A stretch of 64,000 bases of DNA from positions 372,001-436,000 of the forward strand of contig NZ_WIDQ01000002.1 of the NCBI RefSeq assembly GCF_009495745.1. Reading direction: 5' to 3'. Below are positions 25,816-34,182 of the stretch, piece after piece. The notes under the pieces are model-generated. The model was not told where the DNA came from. It saw only the letters and a list, made by a program, of their open reading frames with translations, and made no database searches. Position numbers and translations under genes: made by a program. Each line of letters opens with the position of its first letter. Within the stretch, counting starts at the first letter, position 1. The stretch is from Niveispirillum sp. SYP-B3756 (GTDB lineage: Bacteria; Pseudomonadota; Alphaproteobacteria; Azospirillales; Azospirillaceae).

Positions 25816-28560
25816 TCAGAATGGCTCGCTTACTTTGGTCGCCTTGGCAGCCGTCTTGCGTGGGGCGGCCGGCTTTTTCGGTGCTGCCGCCGCATCGCCT
25901 TTCGCCGCGCTGGCCCGTTTGGGGGCCGCTGCCTTTGCCGTCGCGGTTTTGGTGGTCGCGGCCTTGGCGGTGGTCGCCTTTTTGGCCGGGGCCTTTTTCG
26001 GCTTCTCCTCTGCGGTGGCGTCCGCGTCCGCCGGGGCGGCACCCTTCTTGGCGCCGTCCTTCGCGGCCTTGGCCGCCAGCAGTTCAACCGCCTGTTCCAG
26101 CGTCAGCTCGTCGGGCGACATGGCTTTGGGAATGCTGGCGAACAGCTTGTTATGTTTCACATAGGGGCCGAAGCGACCGGAACCGATGCTGATCGGCTTG
26201 CCATCCTTGGGATGGTTGCCCAACTCCCGGCCCGCCACCGCCTTCTTGGCCAGATTATCACCCAGCAATATGACGGCCCGGTTCAGCCCGATGGTCAGCA
26301 CATCATCATCTGCCGGCACGTTCTTATAGGCGTCGCCATGTTTCAGATAGGGCCCGTAACGCCCGATGCCGGCCTGGATTTCGATCCCGGTGGAAGGGTG
26401 CATCCCGACGCTGCGCGGCAGGGAGAGCAGGGCCAGCGCCTTTTCCAGATCGACATCCTGCGGGTTCATGCCCCGCGGCAGCGATACGCGCTTGGGCTTC
26501 ACCTCCTTGGAGGATTCAGTGCCCAACTGCACATAGACGCCATAGGGGCCGCGCTTCATCACCACCGTCAGCCCGGTTTCGGGATCGGGGCCCAATTCGC
26601 GGTCGGCATCGGCCTCCCCCTCTTCCCCGGCCACGGCCAGGGGGCGGGTATAGCGGCATTCCGGGTAGTTGGAGCAGCCGATGAAGGCGCCGGTCTTGCC
26701 CAGCTTCAGCGACAGCCGGCCGCTGCCGCAGGTGGGGCAGGTGCGCACATCGATCGGCTGCCCGTCGGCCCCGACGCGGGCGGGGAAGAAATGCGGCCCC
26801 AGCGCTTCATCCAGGGCATCCAGCACCTGGGTGATGGTCAGATCCTTGGTGCCATCAATAGCCCCGCGGAAATGCTGCCAGAAATCGCGCAGCACATCTT
26901 TCCAATAGACGCGGCCGCCGGAAATATCGTCCAGCTTCTCTTCCAGGGCCGCCGTGAAATCATACTGCACATAGCGGTTGAAGAAGCTTTCCAGGAAGGT
27001 GGTGACCAGCCGGCCGCGGTCTTCCGGTTCGAACCGTCGCTTTTCCAGCCGCACATAGTTGCGCTCCTGCAAGACCTGCAGGGTGGAAGCATAGGTAGAT
27101 GGCCGGCCGATACCCAGCTCTTCCATCTTCTTCACCAGGCTCGCCTCCGTATAGCGGGGCGGGGGCTGGGTGAAATGCTGGTCAGATTTCAGGTTACCAC
27201 GCGTCAGGTCGTCGCCATCCTTCATTGGCGGCAGGCGGCGATTTTCCTCTTCCTCCCCATCATCATCCTTATCTTCCTGATAGACCTTCAGGAAGCCATC
27301 GAAACGGATGATGGAGCCGGTGGCGCGGAACACGGCTTCCGCGCCCTTGCTCATGATATCGACTGTCACCTGATCCAGCACGGCGCTGGCCATCTGGCTG
27401 GCCATGGTGCGCTTCCAGATCAGTTCGTAAAGCCGCAACTCGTCCTTATCGAGATAGCGGCTCATCTGGTCCGGGCGGCGGAACAGGTCGGTGGGGCGGA
27501 TCGCCTCGTGCGCCTCCTGGGCGTTCTTGGCGGCGGTTTTGTAAATGCGCGGTTTTTCCGGGACGTAAGCCGCCCCCCAGGTCTGGTCGATCAGCCGGCG
27601 GGAACCGTCAATAGCCTCCTGGCTCAGCGACACGCCGTCGGTTCGCATATAGGTGATCAGGCCGACCGTCTCACCGCCAATATCCACGCCCTCATAAAGC
27701 TTCTGGGCCGTGCGCATCGTCTTGACGGCACCGAAGCCGAGCTTGCGGCTGGCTTCCTGCTGCAAGGTGGAGGTGGTGAAGGGCGCAGAGGGGTTGCGCT
27801 TCACCTCGCGCCGTTCCACCCGGCCGACCTTGAACAGCATCGGGCGGATGCGGGCCAGGGCGGCCTCCGCCTGCTCCTTGTTGGTCAGGCTGAACTTTTC
27901 CAGCCGCTTGCCATCCAGCTGGGTCAGGCGGGCGGTGAAGGTGGCGCCATCGTGGGTTTTGAATTCCGCCTCGATGGTCCAATATTCCTGCGGGCGGAAG
28001 GCCTCGATCTCGGCTTCCCGCTCACAGATCAGACGCAGCGCCACCGACTGCACGCGCCCTGCCGATTTCGACCCCGGCAGCTTGCGCCACAGTACCGGCG
28101 ACAGGGTGAAGCCCACCAGATAATCCAGCGCGCGACGGGCCAGATAGGCCTGAACCAGCTCCTGGTCCACGTCGCGTGGCTTGGAAATGGCCTCCAGCAC
28201 CGCGCTCTTGGTGATCTCATTGAAGGTGATGCGGCGGATTTCCCGACCGGCCAGCCGCTTTTCCTTCAGTAGTTCCTGGACGTGCCAGGCAATCGCCTCC
28301 CCCTCTCTGTCAGGGTCAGTGGCGAGGAAAACGCGGGTAGCGCCCTTTACGGCGCGGGCGATTTCATCCACATGGCGTTTGGAGCGGTCGCCCAACTCCC
28401 AATCCATCTCGAAATCCTCGTCAGGACGGACGGAGCCATCCTTCGGCGGCAGATCGCGGACATGGCCAAAGCTGGCCAGAACCGTGTAATCCTGCCCGAG
28501 ATATTTGTTGATGGTCTTGGCCTTGGCCGGGGACTCGACGATGACGACACTGCCAGCCAC
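25816..28560 (-). CDS. topA: DNA topoisomerase I
   Basis: Type IA topoisomerase that relaxes negative supercoils. The 914-residue protein has the TOPRIM domain (VVIVESPAKAKTINKYLG, FLATDPDREGEAIAWH), the catalytic region around LITYMRTDGVSLSQEAID with the active tyrosine, one C4 zinc-ribbon (CPTCGSGRLSLK then CSNYPEC), several Topo-C-repeat segments (GRYGPYLKHGDAYKN, GRFGPYVKHNKLF), and a long Lys/Ala-rich C-terminal tail as in many alphaproteobacteria. The initiator is a GTG. dprA lies 49 bp upstream on the same strand, the common dprA-topA arrangement. Confidence 0.98.
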   Translation of the reverse strand: MAGSVVIVESPAKAKTINKYLGQDYTVLASFGHVRDLPPKDGSVRPDEDFEMDWELGDRSKRHVDEIARAVKGATRVFLATDPDREGEAIAWHVQELLKEKRLAGREIRRITFNEITKSAVLEAISKPRDVDQELVQAYLARRALDYLVGFTLSPVLWRKLPGSKSAGRVQSVALRLICEREAEIEAFRPQEYWTIEAEFKTHDGATFTARLTQLDGKRLEKFSLTNKEQAEAALARIRPMLFKVGRVERREVKRNPSAPFTTSTLQQEASRKLGFGAVKTMRTAQKLYEGVDIGGETVGLITYMRTDGVSLSQEAIDGSRRLIDQTWGAAYVPEKPRIYKTAAKNAQEAHEAIRPTDLFRRPDQMSRYLDKDELRLYELIWKRTMASQMASAVLDQVTVDIMSKGAEAVFRATGSIIRFDGFLKVYQEDKDDDGEEEENRRLPPMKDGDDLTRGNLKSDQHFTQPPPRYTEASLVKKMEELGIGRPSTYASTLQVLQERNYVRLEKRRFEPEDRGRLVTTFLESFFNRYVQYDFTAALEEKLDDISGGRVYWKDVLRDFWQHFRGAIDGTKDLTITQVLDALDEALGPHFFPARVGADGQPIDVRTCPTCGSGRLSLKLGKTGAFIGCSNYPECRYTRPLAVAGEEGEADADRELGPDPETGLTVVMKRGPYGVYVQLGTESSKEVKPKRVSLPRGMNPQDVDLEKALALLSLPRSVGMHPSTGIEIQAGIGRYGPYLKHGDAYKNVPADDDVLTIGLNRAVILLGDNLAKKAVAGRELGNHPKDGKPISIGSGRFGPYVKHNKLFASIPKAMSPDELTLEQAVELLAAKAAKDGAKKGAAPADADATAEEKPKKAPAKKATTAKAATTKTATAKAAAPKRASAAKGDAAAAPKKPAAPRKTAAKATKVSEPF

Positions 28561-28609
28561 TGAACGACCCGCCTTTCGAGGGATACAGTAACGATACGGA
28601 TAACGGGGG

Positions 28610-29731
28610 TCAGATCAGGCTGACACGCCCGCCAGGATGACGCTGCAACCGTCCCGCCAGTTCCAACTCCAGCAGGATTGTCAGTACCACCCCGGCAGAC
28701 AATTGGCAGCCGCGAACCAGTTCGTCAATCAGAACCGGGGTGGGGGACAGGCTCTCCACCACGATGGCACGGGCTTTATCCACCATTTTTTCATCCGGTG
28801 CGGCGCCGGGGCCACCCCGGAAGAGGCCGCCGGGCGGTTCCGACAGGGGAGAGAGGCTGGCATTGCGCAGGGCCAGAATCACATCTTCGGCCGTCTCTAC
28901 CAGCCCGGCGCCCTCTTTGATCAGCCGGTTGCAGCCCTGGGCGCGCGGGTCCAGCGGTGATCCCGGCACGGCGAAAACGTCGCGCCCCTGTTCGGCGGCA
29001 AAGCGGGCGGTGATCAGGGAGCCGGACTTCAACGCCGCCTCCACCACCACCACACCCAGCGACAGGCCGGAGATCAGCCGGTTGCGGCGGGGGAAGTGGC
29101 GGGCTTGCGGTTCGGTGCCGAGCGGTGATTCGGCGATGATGGCGCCGCGCTGCGCCAATTCCCGATAAAGCGCTTCATTTTCCGGGGGATAGATGATGTC
29201 GATCCCGCCAGCCACCACGGCGGCGGTGCCTTTGGCCAGGGAACCTTCATGCGCCGCCGTATCAATGCCGCGTGCCAGTCCGGACACGACGGTGAAGCCG
29301 GCCTCGGCCAGATCATGGGCCAGCTTCTCCGCCATCTTGCGCCCGACAATGCTGGCATTGCGGGCCCCGACAATGCCCACACAAGGCCGTGCCAGCAGGG
29401 CGGGGAAGCCCAGCACGGTCAACACGGGCGGGGCATCATCCACATTGGCCAGGGGCCTGGGATATTCCGCCTCCCCCTTGCAGATCAGCCGGGCGCCGCG
29501 TTTTTCCAGCGCCGCCAGTTCCCGCTCAATCTCGGCCTTGGGCGGTATGCGCAGCGGCTGTTGCCGCCCACCCTTGCGGGCCAGATCAGGCAGGGCTGCC
29601 AGGGCGGCAGCGGCCGTGCCAAACCGTTCCAGCAGCCGGGCAAAGGTGATGGGGCCGACATTCTCCGTGCGAATCAGGCGCAGCCAGTCCATACGATCCT
29701 GGCGGGTAAACTGGCTTTGCGGTGCGTGCAT
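28610..29731 (-). CDS. dprA: DNA-processing protein DprA
   Basis: DprA binds incoming single-stranded DNA and loads RecA during natural transformation. The 373-residue protein has an N-terminal helix-hairpin region (LRLIRTENVGPITFARLLERFG), the Rossmann-fold core with GIVGARNASIVGRKMAE, VVSGLARGIDTAAHEG, GGIDIIYPPEN, FPRRNRLISGLSLGVVVVEA and SGSLITARFAAEQGRDVFAVPG, and a C-terminal winged-helix-like domain. Its presence alone does not prove competence; dprA is widely conserved. It is followed by topA on the same strand. Confidence 0.96.
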   Translation of the reverse strand: MHAPQSQFTRQDRMDWLRLIRTENVGPITFARLLERFGTAAAALAALPDLARKGGRQQPLRIPPKAEIERELAALEKRGARLICKGEAEYPRPLANVDDAPPVLTVLGFPALLARPCVGIVGARNASIVGRKMAEKLAHDLAEAGFTVVSGLARGIDTAAHEGSLAKGTAAVVAGGIDIIYPPENEALYRELAQRGAIIAESPLGTEPQARHFPRRNRLISGLSLGVVVVEAALKSGSLITARFAAEQGRDVFAVPGSPLDPRAQGCNRLIKEGAGLVETAEDVILALRNASLSPLSEPPGGLFRGGPGAAPDEKMVDKARAIVVESLSPTPVLIDELVRGCQLSAGVVLTILLELELAGRLQRHPGGRVSLI

Positions 29732-29820
29732 CGGGGTGGGACCACATGAAATTCAAGAAGATCATCTAGTAATCTATTCTCGCATTTCGATGCGATCAAA
29801 ACAAGAACAAATCCACCATG

Positions 29821-29868
29821 AAAAAGGCCGCCACCTGGCTCCCCCAGAAGGGGGGCAGGGGCGGCCTT
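29821..29868 (-). terminator. Intrinsic terminator of the DUF3126 gene
   Basis: AAGGCCGCC at 29824-29832 pairs with GGCGGCCTT at 29860-29868, extended by an inner CCTGG...CAGG/CCCCC...GGGGG stem. An A-run on the left is the T-run on the minus strand. It lies 23 bp past the stop codon at 29892. Confidence 0.85.
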
Positions 29869-29891
29869 CACTGCTGCCGCGAAGCCCGATC

Positions 29892-30125
29892 TTACTTGCC
29901 CTTGGCCGGGGCGATGTTCGGCAGGTCTTCGGACAGGATGGACATGTTGAAGGCGTAGGAGACGTCGCCATCTTCCTCGTCCCGGTACAGCGTGCCGATG
30001 AACTCGCCATCCAACGTCACTTCGACGGGCTGGCCCTTCTTGGCCGGGGGGTTCACGGTGATCTTATCGTTGCCGAAATTACGGCGGAGATAGGCCTGCA
30101 GGCGGGCGATCTCGTTGGGGGTCAT
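29892..30125 (-). CDS. DUF3126 family protein (77 aa)
   Basis: A 77-residue cytosolic protein matching the small alphaproteobacterial DUF3126 family: it begins MTPNEIARLQAYLRRNFGND, continues with EVTLDGEFIGTLYRDEEDGD and SYAFNMSILSEDL. The function of the family is unknown. The ATG at 30125 is chosen because the conserved sequence starts there; 27 further upstream codons in frame are not conserved-looking and run through a hairpin. It lies downstream of gap on the same strand. Confidence 0.88.
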   Translation of the reverse strand: MTPNEIARLQAYLRRNFGNDKITVNPPAKKGQPVEVTLDGEFIGTLYRDEEDGDVSYAFNMSILSEDLPNIAPAKGK

Positions 30126-30155
30126 GTCTTTCTCGTCGGTTGCTTGAAACGTCAA

Positions 30156-30184
30156 GGGCGCCGTCCGCGACACGGACGGCGCCC
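30156..30184 (-). terminator. Possible terminator of gap
   Basis: A perfect 12-bp stem GGGCGCCGTCCG/CGGACGGCGCCC with a 5-nt loop lies 54 bp beyond the gap stop codon. Only a short, interrupted T-run follows on the minus strand, so termination may be partial and the DUF3126 gene could be reached by read-through. Confidence 0.6.
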
Positions 30185-30237
30185 AACCGTTACGACAGCG
30201 GAACAAAATCGTTCCGCTGCCGAAATCAGTGGGTCAA

Positions 30238-31245
30238 TCAGCCAGCCTTGGCCATGGCGATGACAGTATCGCCCATGCGGTTGGAGAAGCCCCATTCATT
30301 GTCGTACCAGGTCAGGATGCGCACGAAATTGCCTTCCATGACCTTGGTCTCGCTCAGCGCGAAGATCGAGCTGTGGGCATCATGGTTGAAGTCGCTGGAC
30401 ACCAGCGGCTCCGCATAGGCACCCAGGATGCCCTTCAGCGGGCCGTTGGCGGCCTCGGTGATGAGCTGGTTGACTTCTTCGACACTGGTGTTGCGCTTGG
30501 CAACGAACTTGAAATCCACCACGGAGACATTCGGGGTCGGGACGCGCAGCGAGGTGCCGTCCAGCTTGCCCTTCAGTTCCGGCAGCACCTTGCCCACGGC
30601 CTTGGCGGCACCGGTGGAGGTGGGGATGATGTTCAGCGCGGCGGCGCGGGCGCGGTGCAGATCCTTGTGGAACGTGTCCACGGTGTTCTGGTCGCCGGTA
30701 TAGCTGTGGATGGTGGTCATGAAGCCATGGTCAATGCCGATGCCGTTATTCAGCACGAAGGCGACCGGGGCCAGGCAGTTGGTGGTGCACGACGCGTTGG
30801 AGACGATCTTGTGTTCGGCCGTCAGCTTGTGATGGTTCACACCATAAACGACGGTCAGATCTTCATCCGTGGCCGGGGCGGAGATCAGCACCTTCTTGGC
30901 GCCGGCGGTCAGGTGCTTGGAAGCAGCTTCGCGGCTGGTGAAGATGCCGGAGCATTCCAGGGCGATATCAACGCCCAGTTCACCCCAGGGAAGCTGGGCC
31001 GGGTCGCGCTGCTGCACGGAACGGATGGTGTGGCCATTGACGACCAGATTGCCGTCCACGACCTCCACGGTGCCGGGGAAACGGCCATGCACGCTGTCAT
31101 ATTTCAGCAGATGGGCATTGGACTTGGCGTCGGCCAGATCGTTGATGGCGACGACCTGGATATCGGTCCGACCGCTTTCAAAGAGCGCGCGCAGCACCAG
31201 ACGGCCAATACGCCCGAACCCGTTGATCGCAACTTTAACAGCCAT
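30238..31245 (-). CDS. gap: Glyceraldehyde-3-phosphate dehydrogenase
   Basis: Glycolytic/gluconeogenic enzyme that oxidises glyceraldehyde 3-phosphate with NAD(P)+ and phosphate. The 335-residue protein has the Rossmann start VKVAINGFGRIGRLVLRALF, the catalytic SNASCTTNCLAP motif (C153), the HSYTGDQ segment, the PTPNVSVVDF motif and the C-terminal WYDNEWGFSNRM. The ATG at 31245 has an excellent GGAGGA ribosome binding site, so the longer frame is rejected. A long leader upstream contains repeats described separately. Confidence 0.98.
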   Translation of the reverse strand: MAVKVAINGFGRIGRLVLRALFESGRTDIQVVAINDLADAKSNAHLLKYDSVHGRFPGTVEVVDGNLVVNGHTIRSVQQRDPAQLPWGELGVDIALECSGIFTSREAASKHLTAGAKKVLISAPATDEDLTVVYGVNHHKLTAEHKIVSNASCTTNCLAPVAFVLNNGIGIDHGFMTTIHSYTGDQNTVDTFHKDLHRARAAALNIIPTSTGAAKAVGKVLPELKGKLDGTSLRVPTPNVSVVDFKFVAKRNTSVEEVNQLITEAANGPLKGILGAYAEPLVSSDFNHDAHSSIFALSETKVMEGNFVRILTWYDNEWGFSNRMGDTVIAMAKAG

Positions 31246-31616
31246 GCTTTCCTCCGATTGAACGACGCCCCGGCCCAGCGGCCGGCCCATCGATGGCCTA
31301 CAGCGTCCCACGCCTTTGGTAAACCCGGATTAGCCCGCCTTGTGCCCTGGGACAAGGCGCTTCCGCCTGAATCCGCCATGCATCATGCGCACGGCATTTC
31401 GGCTTGGGGGGGGGGGAGAAGCGGTGGACAGGTGTGACGGGCGCGCCATGCACTTGCGAAGGCGTTTCCGGTTTTTGGCGAGTTTACCGTCACCCCGGCG
31501 AAGGCCGGGGTCCAGACTTCCAAGCGCGACTCTTTACGAACTGGACCCCGGCCTTCGCCGGGGTGACGGAGATGGGAGGGAAAAGCTGACGAAGAAGTAA
31601 CCTTCAAGGCCCTCCA
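31246..31616. other. 371-bp interval between gap and parE with repeats
   Basis: No gene is supported. It holds the upstream region of gap and the 3' flank of parE, both on the minus strand. Visible structures are an 8-bp hairpin at 31336-31359 (CGCCTTGT/ACAAGGCG), an uninterrupted run of eleven G at 31406-31416 and a perfect 28-bp inverted repeat at 31488-31568. The promoter of gap should lie in the part nearest 31246-31400, but no consensus was clear. Confidence 0.6.
31488..31568. repeat. Perfect 28-bp inverted repeat (REP-like)
   Basis: Arms at 31488-31515 and 31541-31568 are exact reverse complements and are separated by 25 bp. Each arm is itself partly palindromic (CCCCGGC-GAAG-GCCGGGG). 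Arms with the core CACCCCGGCGAAGGCCGGGG are familiar as dispersed intergenic elements in many alphaproteobacterial genomes. It lies 48 bp after the parE stop and could act as a bidirectional terminator-like structure. Confidence 0.85.
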
Positions 31617-33608
31617 TCACACATCCAAATCCTGCGCAAACTTCGCATTCTCGGTGATGAACTTGAACCGCAATTCCGGCTTGCGGCCCATCAGGCTTTC
31701 CACCAGGGATTTGGTGGATTCCACATCATCCTTCTGGTCCGGGTCGCGCAGGTCGGGCACCACCACGCGCAGCAACATGCGCTTTTGCGGGTCCATGGTG
31801 GTTTCCTTCAACTGGGCCGGCGGCATTTCGCCCAGGCCCTTGAAGCGGCTGATTTCGATTTTGCCCTTCACATTCTTGAAGGTGGTGCGCATCAACTCGT
31901 CCTTATGCGCGTCGTCGCGCGCATAGTGCACCTTGCCGCCCCCGGCGATGCGATAGAGCGGGGGCAGGGCCAGATACAGGTGCCCTTGCTGGATCAGGGC
32001 CGGCATTTCCCGATAGAAGAAGGTCATCAGCAGCGAGGCGATGTGCGCCCCATCCACGTCGGCGTCGGTCATGATGATGACGCGCTCATAACGCAACTTG
32101 TCGAGGCTGAAATCCTTGCCGGTGCCACAGCCCAGCGCCTGCGCCAGATCGGCCAGCTCCTGATTGCCGCGCAGCTTGTCCACACTGGCCGATGCCACGT
32201 TCAGGATTTTGCCGCGCAGGGGCAGAATGGCCTGGGTGTCGCGCCGGCGGGCCTGTTTGGCTGAACCGCCGGCCGAATCACCCTCAACGATGAAAATCTC
32301 GGTATCTTCGGCACTCTGGCGCGAACAATCGGCCAGCTTGCCGGGCAGGCGCAGGCGGCGGGTTGGCGTTTTGCGCGCCATCTCCTTCTGCGCCTTTCGC
32401 CGTGCCCGCTCATCCGCCTTTTCGATCAGCCGTTCGATCAAGGCCTTGGCAGCATCGGGGGAGCCGGAAAGCCAATGGTCGAAATGATCCTTGATGGCGG
32501 CGTCGGTCAGCTTCTGCGCCTCCGCATTCACCAACCGTTCCTTGGTCTGGCCCTGGAAATGCGGGTCGCGGATGAAGACGGAGAGCAGCACCATGGCGCC
32601 TTCCATCACATCATCGGCGGTGATGGTGGCGGCGCGCTTGTTGCCCAGCAGGTCACCATAGCCCTTGATGGCGCGGATCAGCGCCCCGCGCAGGCCCTGT
32701 TCATGGGTGCCGCCCAAGGGCGTGGGGATGGTGTTGCAATAGGTGTGGCTGAAACCTTCATCATCTTCCGGCCAAGCCACCGCCCATTCCACCCGCCCGG
32801 CATCACCGGGGAAATCCGCCTGACCGGCGAAGGGGTTGGGTGTAACGGTGGCGCGGCCTTTCAGGCTGCTAGTCAGATAATCCAGCAGGCCATTGGGGAA
32901 ATGCAGTACTTCAGCCGCCGGCACCTCACTGCCCGGCGGCAACAGGCTGGCATCACAGCTCCAGCGGATTTCCACGCCACGGTAAAGATACGCCTTGGAG
33001 CGGCAGAGCCGGTAAAGCCGTTCCGGCTTGAACTGCGCGTCGGCGCCGAAAATCTCTGGATCGGGGTGGAAGCTGACCGTGGTGCCGCGCCGATTCTGCA
33101 CCGCACCCGCACTGGCCAGCGGCCCCAGCGGTACCCCGCGGGAGAAGCTCTGCACCCAAAGCTGACGGTCGCGCGCCACCTCCACATGCAGCCGGTCGGA
33201 GAGCGCGTTGACGACGGCGGAGCCGACGCCATGCAGACCGCCGGAGGTGGCATAGACCTTGCCGGAGAATTTGCCGCCGGAATGCAGGGTGGTGAAAATC
33301 ACCTCCAGCGCGGACTTGCCGGGATATTTGGGATGTTCATCGGTGGGGATGCCGCGCCCATTGTCGCGCACCGTCACCGTGCCATCGGCGGCCAAGTCCA
33401 GTTCGATGCGGTTGGCATGGCCTGCCACCGCCTCGTCCATGGCGTTGTCCAGCACCTCCGCCACCAGATGGTGCAGGGCGCGTTCATCGGTGCCGCCAAT
33501 ATACATGCCGGGACGGCGGCGCACGGGTTCCAGCCCCTCCAGAACTTCGATGTCCTGGGCGGAATAGCTGTCCTGCTTGACGGCGGTATTCTGAAAAAGG
33601 TCGCTCAT
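31617..33608 (-). CDS. parE: DNA topoisomerase IV subunit B
   Basis: ParE is the ATPase subunit of topoisomerase IV, which decatenates daughter chromosomes. The 663-residue length fits ParE rather than the longer GyrB. Motifs: the Bergerat ATP site RRPGMYIGGTDERALHHLVA and EVLDNAMDEAVAG, VRDNGRGIPTDEH, GGLHGVGSAVVNAL, then the TOPRIM signatures EGDSAGGSAKQARRR, PLRGKILNVASAS and IIMTDADVDGAHIASLL. The start overlaps nothing; a thioesterase gene begins about 100 bp away on the other strand. parC is not in the window. Confidence 0.97.
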   Translation of the reverse strand: MSDLFQNTAVKQDSYSAQDIEVLEGLEPVRRRPGMYIGGTDERALHHLVAEVLDNAMDEAVAGHANRIELDLAADGTVTVRDNGRGIPTDEHPKYPGKSALEVIFTTLHSGGKFSGKVYATSGGLHGVGSAVVNALSDRLHVEVARDRQLWVQSFSRGVPLGPLASAGAVQNRRGTTVSFHPDPEIFGADAQFKPERLYRLCRSKAYLYRGVEIRWSCDASLLPPGSEVPAAEVLHFPNGLLDYLTSSLKGRATVTPNPFAGQADFPGDAGRVEWAVAWPEDDEGFSHTYCNTIPTPLGGTHEQGLRGALIRAIKGYGDLLGNKRAATITADDVMEGAMVLLSVFIRDPHFQGQTKERLVNAEAQKLTDAAIKDHFDHWLSGSPDAAKALIERLIEKADERARRKAQKEMARKTPTRRLRLPGKLADCSRQSAEDTEIFIVEGDSAGGSAKQARRRDTQAILPLRGKILNVASASVDKLRGNQELADLAQALGCGTGKDFSLDKLRYERVIIMTDADVDGAHIASLLMTFFYREMPALIQQGHLYLALPPLYRIAGGGKVHYARDDAHKDELMRTTFKNVKGKIEISRFKGLGEMPPAQLKETTMDPQKRMLLRVVVPDLRDPDQKDDVESTKSLVESLMGRKPELRFKFITENAKFAQDLDV

Positions 33609-33708
33609 GCCCCATTATAGGGAGGGGGAACGCCAAGGTTCAAGGAGATGCAGTATCTCCGAACGATATATGCCACCATATTTTGTAGCTTGCCCTGGGA
33701 GGGCAGAG

Positions 33709-34107
33709 ATGTCTGAGCGAGTTCCCGATTTCGACCGCGACGCCCCCGCCTCGCGCACCTTCGCCATGCCGAAGGATTTGAACGGCAATGGCGATGTTTT
33801 CGGCGGCTGGGTGATGTCGCAGATGGATTTGGCAGGGGCCGCCCCCGCCGTTCGGCTGGCCCGCGGCCCGGTGGCCACGGTTGGCGTGGAAGCGATGAAG
33901 TTCCACCGCCCGGTCAGCGTGGGCGACGAGGTGAATTGCTATACGGAGGTGGAGCGGGTGGGCCGCACCTCCATCCGCGTGCGCATCGATGTCTGGGTCC
34001 GCAAGGTGGATGGTACCGCCTACAAGGTGACGGAGGGCGTGTTCACCTATGTCGCCATCGACAAGGATGGCCGCCCGCGTCCGGTGATTAAGGCGACAAC
34101 GGCGTGA
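33709..34107 (+). CDS. Acyl-CoA thioesterase (hotdog fold, YciA/BFIT type)
   Basis: A 132-residue single hotdog-domain protein expected to hydrolyse acyl-CoA thioesters in the cytosol. Family motifs are NGNGDVFGGWVMSQMDLAG, where the Asp/Gly helix region forms the active site, VGVEAMKFHRPVSVGDEVNC and TSIRVRIDVWVRK, followed by VTEGVFTYVAID. The ATG at 33709 follows a GGGAGGG ribosome binding site; an upstream in-frame extension toward 33607 is not family-like. It is divergent from parE and convergent with the chemosensory operon. Chain-length preference cannot be told. Confidence 0.93.
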   Translation: MSERVPDFDRDAPASRTFAMPKDLNGNGDVFGGWVMSQMDLAGAAPAVRLARGPVATVGVEAMKFHRPVSVGDEVNCYTEVERVGRTSIRVRIDVWVRKVDGTAYKVTEGVFTYVAIDKDGRPRPVIKATTA

Positions 34108-34182
34108 TCAGGGGAACTGGCGGACACGGCCACCAGTTCCGCCTGTACAGCGTCAGGCCAAAATGCGGGATGCTGCTGACGC

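Noticed and set aside
25783-28272. 829-codon open frame on the plus strand
   Set aside because: Antisense shadow of topA; no recognisable protein features.
34113-34182. Fifth member of the multi-hairpin repeat family between the thioesterase and cheB
   Set aside because: It has an 8-bp first stem, GGCCAA and GGAT, but the bases around GGAT do not pair; the pairing arms are elsewhere (AGCGTCAG/CTGACGCT). Too degenerate to claim.
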